5,045 bases of DNA from Pseudomonadales bacterium (GCA_016765265.1 JAESQG010000377.1:1-5045); one strand, 5' to 3'; numbered from the stretch's first letter, positions 1-4,748 are shown. Translations and numbers: made by a program. The notes: generated by a model not told the origin, from the sequence alone.

Positions 1-288
1 GGGCTAGATTTAGGTGATGCAACTAATGATAGTGACAGCGATTCGGAAGACTGCGATTGCGAGGAAATTTATGCGGAAATAAATAATGCGGTAAATGGGT
101 TGCAAAGACGCTCGCGTCAAATTAGAGAAAATAAAGGGAACATAGATCCTAGAACACATCAAGAGCAATTTAGACAGAGACAAACCAATTTAAGGAAGTT
201 GTTAAATAATGCGAGCTCTATGGGATGCACCAATTATAGATCTGATGCATGGGAATGGGCGACGACACCGACACCGAGTCCATTATGA
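1..288 (+). CDS. C-terminal end of an Rhs-like polymorphic toxin (partial, 5' end outside window)
   Basis: Frame 1 is open from the first base and ends at TGA 286-288, giving the last 95 residues of a longer protein. The first residues (GLDLGD) look like what follows the DPxG motif that closes Rhs repeat cores, so this is probably the variable toxin tip. An acidic Asp/Ser linker (residues 6-20) with CDC leads into a charged helical domain (about 20-75) rich in Arg, Gln and Asn, containing a THQEQFRQRQ stretch. It ends with GC at 75-76, DAWEWAT at 82-88 and a Thr/Pro tail. That ending resembles small tip domains of Rhs and other polymorphic toxins, but the activity cannot be named and no known nuclease or deaminase motif is seen. 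The toxin stop overlaps the next start (ATGA), the usual toxin-immunity layout. The Rhs assignment is inferred, because the core lies outside the window. Confidence 0.7.
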   Translation, partial: GLDLGDATNDSDSDSEDCDCEEIYAEINNAVNGLQRRSRQIRENKGNIDPRTHQEQFRQRQTNLRKLLNNASSMGCTNYRSDAWEWATTPTPSPL

Positions 289-656
289 ATGTTGAGAGTA
301 ATTTAAAGGCTATAGCTATCAGTTGGATTGAGGCCCAAAAATATGATGTGGACGACAATAGGTACCACAAGTATTCCTGGGCCGTAGATGAGGTGCTTAA
401 GTTTACGCACGACAGACCAGATAAATTGTGGGAGATTATTCTCGTAATATTGAATGCTGACCAATCTGACACAACAGTACGTTCAATCGGTGCTGGTCCG
501 CTTGAAGATTTGTTGGTTTATCACGGTAAGTCGTATATAGATAAAGTAATTAAATCTGCTGAGAAAAATATAATATTAAAAATATCAGCGAAATCTACTG
601 ATATATCTGATGTAAACGATGCTATAAGGAAGAAGTTTAACGCTGGCTTAAAGTGA
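285..656 (+). CDS. Probable immunity protein, DUF6869-like
   Basis: This 123-residue protein starts at ATG 285, which overlaps the toxin stop as ATGA. The reading frame is open further upstream to an ATG at 249, but that would overlap the toxin by 40 bases, so 285 is the better start. It is a soluble, mostly helical protein with no signal peptide or membrane segment. It has a helical N-terminal half with LWEIILVIL at 48-56, then AGPLEDLL at 70-77 followed by YHG. I associate this Ala-Gly-Pro-Leu-Glu-Asp-Leu-Leu signature with the DUF6869 family, often found beside polymorphic toxins. Its inferred role is to bind and neutralise the toxin tip encoded just upstream. The stop lies six bases from the left tip of the transposon, so the coding region is intact but any native downstream sequence has been displaced. 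Confidence 0.75.
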   Translation: MNVESNLKAIAISWIEAQKYDVDDNRYHKYSWAVDEVLKFTHDRPDKLWEIILVILNADQSDTTVRSIGAGPLEDLLVYHGKSYIDKVIKSAEKNIILKISAKSTDISDVNDAIRKKFNAGLK

Positions 657-662
657 GTTTGT

Positions 663-688
663 TGTAGAATCCCAAATTCCCATCATAC
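663..688 (+). repeat. Left terminal repeat of the transposon
   Basis: The outermost left copy of the end motif begins TGTAGAATCCCAAATT and continues CCCATCATAC. A second TGT at 660-662 could be read as the tip, but 663 gives exactly the tip-to-core spacing of the right end. It is probably the outermost transposase binding and cleavage site. Confidence 0.8.
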
Positions 689-703
689 TTTTTCCCGAAA
701 TAG

Positions 704-754
704 AATCTGACGATTTTGAAAATAATTCGTCAGATTACCAAATTCTCATCATGG
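704..754 (+). repeat. Left-end composite module A (10-bp stem plus end-motif copy)
   Basis: A perfect 10-bp inverted repeat, AATCTGACGA at 704-713 and TCGTCAGATT at 727-736, encloses a 13-base AT-rich loop. It runs into an end-motif copy at 735-754 (TTACCAAATTCTCATCATGG). The whole 51 bases match module B at 941-991 without gaps at 39 of 51 positions. It is probably an internal transposase binding site. The stem may be a second protein-binding element. Confidence 0.75.
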
Positions 755-872
755 GGTTCTAGCGGGATTCCGTCCAAATGTCACACATATCGCTACAAGC
801 CTTATCATGTATATCTATAGTACCGTAAACCATATCAAAACATACTTATTCTGATATTTTTGTACTCTTTTC

Positions 873-900
873 TTGACCTTTTAAACATCAGGTATATAGT
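873..900 (+). promoter_or_regulatory. Possible sigma-70 promoter inside the left end
   Basis: TTGACC at 873-878 and TATAGT at 895-900 are separated by 16 bases, each five of six against consensus. It would fire rightward from about 907, toward and antisense to the transposon operon. No gene with a ribosome binding site follows, so the match may be chance in AT-rich DNA or may drive an antisense RNA. Confidence 0.35.
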
Positions 901-930
901 GTAGAGCGCAGAATTAACATCATATTTTAA

Positions 931-991
931 GCCAAACTCTGATCGTACGATTAGGAAAATAATTCGCGATATTACCAAATTCTCGTCGTAC
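931..991 (+). repeat. Left-end module B with two further end-motif copies
   Basis: A weak motif copy at 931-950 (GCCAAACTCTGATCGTACGA) overlaps the start of the 51-base module B (941-991). The module ends in the strong copy TTACCAAATTCTCGTCGTAC at 972-991. The two copies agree at 16 of 19 positions counted from CCAAA. Module B mirrors module A and shares its central GAAAATAATTCG block. The palindrome TCGTACGA occurs at 943-950 and again at 986-993. Confidence 0.7.
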
Positions 992-1025
992 GATAATCCC
1001 GCCCAGTCAAATTAAAATCATATTA

Positions 1026-1046
1026 TTTCCCAATTTATGATCATGC
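1026..1046 (+). repeat. Innermost left-end motif copy (diverged)
   Basis: TTTCCCAATTTATGATCATGC resembles the right-end copy TTTCCCAAATTACTGTCGTA in its first half and diverges after it. It has the same orientation as the other left-end copies. It is likely the innermost binding site of the left array, which then spans 663-1046. Confidence 0.5.
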
Positions 1047-1156
1047 TGGCAAACAGCAAAATGTTTGACTTTGTGTGCGACTGCTTTGGGAATTCAAAAT
1101 GTTCTGAATGCTCTTGCCTGTTGTGCGATGCTTTTGGCTATCGAAAACGGTCAGGC

Positions 1157-1180
1157 ACAAAAAAAGGGCGTTAGCCCTTA
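1157..1180 (-). terminator. Intrinsic terminator of the transposon operon
   Basis: Read on the minus strand, AAGGGC and GCCCTT form a perfect six-base-pair stem around a TAAC loop (1164-1179), followed directly by seven T residues (1165-1159). It lies 23 bases past the stop of the last gene. It would keep operon transcription from running through the left end and into the rhs/immunity genes antisense. Confidence 0.88.
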
Positions 1181-1202
1181 AGTTGTATTATTTGGTTATA
1201 AT

Positions 1203-1400
1203 CTAAATAGTGTCGGAAGCTTTTAACTTATCGTCATAACTAAGATGTTCCTGCTTCAACGATTTTTCGCTTTTCAATTCTCCAATCTCGTCGGCATAAA
1301 CGGCTAATAGCACCTCCCGCAACTCATCTAAAAAAGTGATGACGGCATAGGCATCATCAGCATCCCAATAAGTTCTTATCTGCATCAGTTTCATAGTCAC
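1203..1400 (-). CDS. Small acidic protein, last gene of the transposon operon
   Basis: This 65-residue protein of unknown function carries no named motif. GTG at 1400-1398 overlaps the ATPase stop by one base (TAGTG). An ATG at 1394 would give 63 residues. AGGTGG at 1410-1405 lies 4 bases from the GTG and 10 from the ATG, so the start is undecided. The sequence shows a short N-terminal segment (KLMQIRTYWD), an amphipathic helix at about 14-40 with a FLDELREVL core, and a charged tail rich in Lys, Glu and Asp. There are no cysteines or membrane segments. Its tight coupling behind the transposase and ATPase suggests an accessory role in transposition, for example contacting the ATPase or regulating it. 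It has no visible similarity to TniQ, TnsE or a resolvase. Confidence is high that it is a gene and low on its function. Confidence 0.75.
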   Translation of the reverse strand: MTMKLMQIRTYWDADDAYAVITFLDELREVLLAVYADEIGELKSEKSLKQEHLSYDDKLKASDTI

Positions 1401-2206
1401 TACACCACCTGCTGCTTAATTAATTCTTCGTGAGAGCGCCAATGTGGTTGAACAAGAACGTTGTTGATATGAGTGGTAGTTACGGTTCGCTTACCATCCC
1501 TGCAAGCTTCAATGAGACTGCTATAGCAGAGGTTTCGGCATAATCTAAGATTTCCTTGTACCGATCTCAATATCAACTCAATGGATGAGTTATCATAGGT
1601 ATGATGCCCCAAGCCAACAGCATCTAATTCTACTAATATGTATTGTTCAAGATTTCCATCATTTAGTGGGAATATATTCTCCGAATAAGTAATTCGACTT
1701 TTGATATCCTCATTCACATTCATCGATAGATAATACAATAAATCCCTTTGACCAAATAGCACTAAGTTATGATTCTTTGGAAACCGGTCGAACAACAATC
1801 TCAGCTTTCTTAATACCTGCATGTCCATCAGGTGCGCCTCGTCAATTAGTGTGTAAAGCACTTTACGATCTTTGACGTGGCGGTACGCAGTTTGAATAAG
1901 TTCTTTCTCTAGCGTCTTTGTCGGAACGTCAATTCTAAATGACTCTGCCAGTTGTTTAAGCATGTTGGTATAGGTATGCATTGTTTGCGAGAAGGATGCG
2001 ACAACCGTGTCTCTCTCGCTACCTAACGTTTCAATGTGTTCACGCAATATAGATTTTCCCACGCCAGGATTTCCAATGATAACAGAGAAACCACCGTGCT
2101 GTGAATGAATTTTGATAAGGTCAAATATTCTTTTCTGTTGGGCTAACAAGCCTGGATTTACTCTGCTAAAGGGTTCTTTAGTGATTCCGAATGTATTTTT
2201 TATCAT
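1400..2206 (-). CDS. ExeA/TniB-like AAA+ transposition ATPase
   Basis: This 268-residue ATPase has the N-terminal FGITKEPFSR segment typical of the ExeA/TniB group. Walker A is GNPGVGKS (45-52), Walker B is LYTLIDEAH (117-125), and a sensor-1 strand LVLFGQRDL lies at 148-156. Arg171 is a candidate arginine finger, and GNLRLCRNL (218-226) fits sensor 2. In this family (MuB, TnsC, TniB) the ATPase binds target DNA as ATP-dependent filaments and recruits and activates the DDE transposase. In the cytoplasm it would partner the transposase encoded immediately upstream. Its ATG overlaps the transposase stop as ATGA, with GAGGTG (2216-2211) just ahead, so translation is coupled. It is closer to ExeA/TniB than to the DnaC-like IstB of IS21, although the two-gene overlap is IS21-like. 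All catalytic motifs are intact, so it is probably functional. Confidence 0.9.
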   Translation of the reverse strand: MIKNTFGITKEPFSRVNPGLLAQQKRIFDLIKIHSQHGGFSVIIGNPGVGKSILREHIETLGSERDTVVASFSQTMHTYTNMLKQLAESFRIDVPTKTLEKELIQTAYRHVKDRKVLYTLIDEAHLMDMQVLRKLRLLFDRFPKNHNLVLFGQRDLLYYLSMNVNEDIKSRITYSENIFPLNDGNLEQYILVELDAVGLGHHTYDNSSIELILRSVQGNLRLCRNLCYSSLIEACRDGKRTVTTTHINNVLVQPHWRSHEELIKQQVV

Positions 2207-3459
2207 GAGTCACCTCGTGTATTTTTATTGTAGAGTTCTCTGATTTGATCTGCATTTTGGTGAACATTAAGTAAAGAGGCTTCTCCCATTCGTTTATCGG
2301 CAAAGAACACAATAAATCTATCTCTCATGCTTCTGCTATAACGTACCTGAATTGTTTTTCCTCTCAAGTCCACGGGGCACTCGTATTTTTGTGAGTTGAT
2401 TGAAAAAACATTGGTTTTACTTACCTTTCGATTTTGCTCAACAAAGAAAATTTCCTCTGAGTACTTGTCATCAGTTAGAAACTTAACGCGATCCACATCA
2501 AGAGCAAAACGATCAATAGGAATCATTTGAATCCCACTATGATGTTTGGCGTTATATTCATTCTCTATCCAGTGGTGGGTTTTTTCGTTTAGCTCCTCAA
2601 GGGTTTGAAACTCAACATGTTGAGTGAGAAAGCGATCCCTGAATCCTCTAAAAAACCTTTCGATTTTTCCCTTAGCTGCTCCATCTCGAACAGGGGCATG
2701 GGAGAGCCTAATATCGAGCCGAAGACAGGCCTGCAAGATTTCGGTAGATTTGTAGTTAGCCCCATTGTCAAAGTAAAGCCGGTCTGGTTTTCCTCTCTTG
2801 AATAGAGCGGTACGGAAGGCGTCAATCATGTTCTCGGTATTATCGCGGTAGAAAAACTCGCCGTGAGTAATTACACGGCTAGCGTCATCAAGGAATGCAA
2901 TCAAAAATGTTTTACGCCACGAACCATCGCCCTGTTTGATAGATGGTCCATACATGGTATCGGCTTGCCAAAGCTCATTCGCATATTGCATACAAAATGA
3001 AAGGCGAAGCTTTTTCGTTTTCTCAGCATCTAGCAAGTTGTGTTCTCTGACCATGCGATAGAATGAAGTTTGCGATAATTGATGGCGTTTGACGAAGCCA
3101 CGTTGTTGTAGCTGATGGTAAACCACGCTTTTAACGAAGGTGCCGGTTTTATTTTTACTCAGAGTGGGCAGTATCTCGTTAATGGCTTCAGCAAGTTCAT
3201 TAGGTTGTATTTTACGATAGGAATTTTTATCTGCACGGGTTTTATTGTCTAAGGACGTGACACCGTGTTTTTTATACCGATAGAGCCACGTGCTTATGGT
3301 GCGCCATGTAAACTGGTATTCGTGACCTGTATGGGCATCTACAAATGCTTTCGAAGCAACATACTTAATGCGCTCGCGAATTGATTCGCCAGGTGCAAAG
3401 TCTACAGCGCTCAATACTCTGAGCCTAATGTCGATGGGTGTATTTCTATTAGGGGGCAT
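2203..3459 (-). CDS. DDE transposase, TniA/TnsB/Mu-like (rve core plus Mu-type C-terminal barrel)
   Basis: This 418-residue transposase would bind the repeated end sites and carry out cleavage and strand transfer. An N-terminal helix-turn-helix region occupies about 1-70 (WRTISTWLYRYKKHG at 52-66), with a second DNA-binding segment to about 145. The RNase H-like rve core carries Asp167 (ELWQAD), Asp231 (LYFDNGAN) and Glu267 (KGKIERFF). The last two are separated by 35 residues, the classic DD(35)E spacing. A small Mu-type C-terminal barrel is suggested at about 344-375 (RKVSKTNVFSINSQKY). It is shorter than TnsB and most TniA proteins, nearer IS481 or IstA size, but the barrel and the ExeA-like partner favour the TniA side. 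GGAG at 3469-3466, six bases ahead of ATG 3459, fixes the start. It is intact, with no frameshift. Confidence 0.92.
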   Translation of the reverse strand: MPPNRNTPIDIRLRVLSAVDFAPGESIRERIKYVASKAFVDAHTGHEYQFTWRTISTWLYRYKKHGVTSLDNKTRADKNSYRKIQPNELAEAINEILPTLSKNKTGTFVKSVVYHQLQQRGFVKRHQLSQTSFYRMVREHNLLDAEKTKKLRLSFCMQYANELWQADTMYGPSIKQGDGSWRKTFLIAFLDDASRVITHGEFFYRDNTENMIDAFRTALFKRGKPDRLYFDNGANYKSTEILQACLRLDIRLSHAPVRDGAAKGKIERFFRGFRDRFLTQHVEFQTLEELNEKTHHWIENEYNAKHHSGIQMIPIDRFALDVDRVKFLTDDKYSEEIFFVEQNRKVSKTNVFSINSQKYECPVDLRGKTIQVRYSRSMRDRFIVFFADKRMGEASLLNVHQNADQIRELYNKNTRGDS

Positions 3460-3608
3460 GTTGTTCTCCGTTTCGGCGACGAATTATCAGTTGTTTACTT
3501 CTCTCAGCTAGAGGTGTCGTATGTTATGGCGCTATGATGAGCTCTGCGAGAGACGTATTCGGTTGCGCAGATAAGGTGAATACTTTCAGCTGGAGGTAGT
3601 CATCGTTG

Positions 3609-3628
3609 GTAGATAGTAATTTGGTAAA
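3609..3628 (-). repeat. End-motif copy in the transposase leader, possible autoregulatory site
   Basis: Read on the minus strand this is TTTACCAAATTACTATCTAC. It matches the right-end copy TTTCCCAAATTACTGTCGTA at 15 of the first 17 positions. It lies in the 264-base gap between the zinc-ribbon gene and the transposase, about 150 bases upstream of the transposase ATG. A transposase site here could repress the operon's own expression, as is known for some related elements. I found no convincing sigma-70 promoter in the gap and nothing else in it apart from the transposase ribosome binding site. Confidence 0.6.
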
Positions 3629-3723
3629 CTGAGTTTTCCCCAATGCTATTAATGACCTTGTGTAAAGCCAAAAAAAGAGAAGTCAGTGATAGAGATGTAT
3701 GAAAAAATGGCAGTGAACTCGTC

Positions 3724-4296
3724 TTAAATAAAGCTGACTTGTCGCTCTAATTGAAAGCGAATGGCAAATGAATCACCGAACTTTTCATGCAGTCTTTTTA
3801 CGGTGGGTAGTAGGTGCTGTAGCCGATTTGTTCTCTTTGAAAAACTATCGGTGAATTCAAAAGAGCGAGTAGATAGAAAGGTTCTGAATGTAGTGAGTTT
3901 GGCTTGACACTTAGTAAGCCAACGATAGGCGTTTCGGGGATCGGTAGCGTGAGCAGACTTTTGATAGGCGGCTTGAATGGGACTGCCACTCAATAGCCAG
4001 AGAAAAAACAGTGTGACCTGTGTTGATGACCGGGTTAATGAGGGTATGTAGTCAGCCAGATAGAGCCTTAGCGTGCGGCCACAGCCAGATCTACCGTAAC
4101 GATTGGAACACAATAGTCGTTTACCTACCGGTTCCTTTTTATCGGCATATTTAATATGTTGATTTTTATAGACAAAGCCATGCGGCACGAATTGATTTTG
4201 TTTGCTGCAATGTTGACAGGAAAGCGATCCGTTGTAGCGATCAAGTTGGTGGGTGAATTGATCTAGGGAATCAATGTTATCGAAAAACAGTTTCAT
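3724..4296 (-). CDS. Zinc-ribbon / helix-turn-helix-like protein, first gene of the transposon operon
   Basis: This 190-residue protein carries four cysteines placed like a zinc ribbon: C27-x2-C30, then C63-x8-C72 within LLCSNRYGRSGCGRT. A 32-residue loop lies between the pairs. This layout recalls the zinc-binding N-termini of some transposases such as the IS1 InsA and IS1595 types. After it, about 92-140 could form a helix-turn-helix (LLSGSPIQAAYQKS, then RNAYRWLTK). A basic C-terminal segment follows. There is no DDE triad and no nuclease motif, so it is not a second transposase. Sitting inside the element, co-directional with the transposase, it is a candidate DNA-binding targeting or regulatory factor filling the place of TniQ/TnsD. 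That role is inference. ATG 4296 has no clear Shine-Dalgarno, and a TACAAT box (4309-4304) lies only seven bases ahead, so the message may be nearly leaderless. Confidence 0.75.
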   Translation of the reverse strand: MKLFFDNIDSLDQFTHQLDRYNGSLSCQHCSKQNQFVPHGFVYKNQHIKYADKKEPVGKRLLCSNRYGRSGCGRTLRLYLADYIPSLTRSSTQVTLFFLWLLSGSPIQAAYQKSAHATDPRNAYRWLTKCQAKLTTFRTFLSTRSFEFTDSFSKRTNRLQHLLPTVKRLHEKFGDSFAIRFQLERQVSFI

Positions 4297-4341
4297 GGAG
4301 TGAATTGTACACGGTAAAAACGTGAAGATGTTGCTGGTTGA

Positions 4342-4361
4342 ATGGTGAACGAATTTGGTGT
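4342..4361 (-). repeat. Innermost right-end motif copy (weak)
   Basis: On the minus strand, ACACCAAATTCGTTCACCAT shares CCAAATTC with the end motif and then diverges. It lies just upstream of the zinc-ribbon start, so binding there could also affect that gene. This is the least certain copy of the right array. Confidence 0.35.
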
Positions 4362-4386
4362 AAGTAATTATTTCTAAGAATTTTGA

Positions 4387-4406
4387 TTTCCCAAATTACT
4401 GTCGTA
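4387..4406 (+). repeat. Right-end motif copy in reversed orientation
   Basis: TTTCCCAAATTACTGTCGTA is oriented like the left-end copies, opposite to the terminal right copy. It pairs with 4456-4475 as an inverted repeat at 19 of 20 positions, across a 49-base spacer. This gives the right end an unusual head-to-head layout. Confidence 0.75.
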
Positions 4407-4420
4407 GTTAGCTGGATTTG

Positions 4421-4439
4421 TTACGACGAGAATTAAGTT
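4421..4439 (-). repeat. Second right-end motif copy
   Basis: On the minus strand this reads AACTTAATTCTCGTCGTAA. It shares AATTCTCGTCGTA, 13 bases in a row, with the left-end copy at 972-991. It lies between the two arms of the larger right-end inverted repeat. Confidence 0.65.
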
Positions 4440-4455
4440 GAAAAGTGGGTTTTTG

Positions 4456-4480
4456 TACGGCAGTAATTTGGGAAATAACA
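4456..4480 (-). repeat. Right terminal repeat of the transposon
   Basis: On the minus strand it begins TGTTATTTCCCAAATTACTG and continues CCGTA. The TGT tip and eight-base spacing to CCCAAATT match the left tip at 663. Its outer edge fuses to the truncated relE reading frame at 4481. Confidence 0.85.
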
Positions 4481-4533
4481 CTTGCATCATCGTGAAATTC
4501 AACGTTCCAGGTCAAGGTCTTGCTCCAAGTCAT
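4481..4533 (-). pseudogene. relE: relE-like toxin gene, 5' fragment cut by the transposon
   Basis: ATG at 4533-4531 lies inside the end of the antitoxin gene in another frame, the usual relBE overlap. It encodes 17 residues, MTWSKTLTWNVEFHDDA, before the transposon tip at 4480. The WNVEFHDDA stretch is the typical first strand of RelE/ParE-family toxins. The frame then runs on through the right end for 24 more codons to a TAA at 4410-4408, giving a 41-residue chimera with no catalytic residues. The rest of the toxin, normally about 70 further residues, is nowhere in the window on either strand. The toxin is therefore dead here. RelE-type toxins are known mRNA interferases, or gyrase inhibitors for ParE, and which this was cannot be told from the stub. 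Confidence 0.78.
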
Positions 4534-4711
4534 CTAGAGACCAGCGCTTGCCGGATTTCTCTAAGCGGCTGAGGGCAAGGTATTTGTCTTCCATCTCGTC
4601 TAGATGTTCTAAAATTGCCTCGCGAACATAGAAGGTCTTGGTACGACCTGTTTTATTAGCAAGAGTCGTGAGGCGGTTCTCAATCTCTTCAGGTAATTGA
4701 ATAGCTATCAT
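4499..4711 (-). CDS. relB: RelB-like ribbon-helix-helix antitoxin
   Basis: This 70-residue antitoxin has an N-terminal ribbon-helix-helix fold: strand MIAIQLPEE (1-9), first helix to about 19, the turn NKTGRTKTFY (19-28), and second helix to about 40. A charged, acidic C-terminal tail (about 45-70, WSLDDLEQDL) would wrap the toxin. Such antitoxins dimerise, bind their own promoter and neutralise a RelE/ParE-family partner. The partner reading frame overlaps its 3' end but is truncated by the transposon after 17 codons, so this is now an orphan antitoxin. It may still repress its promoter or protect against a related toxin elsewhere in the genome. It is intact, with start ATG at 4711-4709 and only a weak GTGG-like ribosome binding site ahead. 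It is transcribed toward the transposon, in the same direction as the transposon genes. Confidence 0.87.
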   Translation of the reverse strand: MIAIQLPEEIENRLTTLANKTGRTKTFYVREAILEHLDEMEDKYLALSRLEKSGKRWSLDDLEQDLDLER

Positions 4712-4748
4712 GGCTGTCCACTTAGTTGAACTGAACCCTATGCAACCT

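Larger units (their letters stand above)
663..4480 (-). mobile_element. Complete TniA/TniB-type (Tn7/Tn5053/Mu-like) transposon, 3,818 bp
   Basis: The left tip reads TGTAGAATCCCAAATT inward from 663. The right tip, read on the minus strand from 4480, is TGTTATTTCCCAAATT. The two share TGT at the tip, the same eight-base spacing and the TCCCAAATT core. Extra copies of the same motif lie inside each end. Between the ends are four co-directional minus-strand genes: a zinc-ribbon protein, a DDE transposase, an ExeA/TniB-like ATPase and a small protein, closed by an intrinsic terminator. TGT...ACA tips, multiple end sites and a DDE plus AAA+ pair are hallmarks of the Tn7/Tn5053/Mu superfamily. TniQ/TnsD, TnsA, a resolvase and passenger genes are absent. 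The five bases outside each tip (TTTGT and CTTGC) agree at only three positions, so no clean target duplication is visible. The named family could not be determined from sequence alone. Confidence 0.85.

Noticed and set aside
218..472. Minus-strand frame opposite the immunity gene
   Set aside because: It is antisense to the toxin-immunity overlap and has no family features. The plus-strand gene explains the region.
658..665. Left tip at TGTTG (660) rather than TGTAG (663)
   Set aside because: Only 663 gives the same eight-base spacing from tip to CCCAAATT as the right end. Using 660 does not produce a target duplication either (GAGTT versus CTTGC).
663..1046. CRISPR array or guide RNA for a CRISPR-associated transposon
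   Set aside because: The repeats are diverged, unevenly spaced and match the right end in inverted orientation, as transposase sites do. There is no Cas gene and no uniform spacer length.
2589..2825. Open frames on both strands inside the transposase gene, and a similar one at 3798-3989 inside the zinc-ribbon gene
   Set aside because: They lie wholly within well-supported genes, have no ribosome binding sites and give low-complexity, unrecognisable proteins. They are shadows.
1400..3459. IS21 family (IstA/IstB)
   Set aside because: Gene sizes and the ATGA overlap resemble IS21, but the ATPase has the ExeA/TniB FG..xxPF start and sensor layout rather than a DnaC-like IstB. The ends have many sites and extra genes are present.
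3640..3720. Terminator between the zinc-ribbon and transposase genes
   Set aside because: T-rich runs occur on the minus strand after the stop, but no stem of useful length precedes them.
4387..4480. Integron attC site
   Set aside because: It has a hairpin-like layout and is near toxin-antitoxin genes, but there are no R' (RYYYAAC) and R'' (GTTRRRY) core sites in the right places. The sequence is better explained as the transposon end.
4531..4533. relE remainder hidden in the left flank
   Set aside because: All three minus-strand frames leading left from 662 were read. Two stop within a few codons, and the third gives a hydrophobic sequence unlike RelE.
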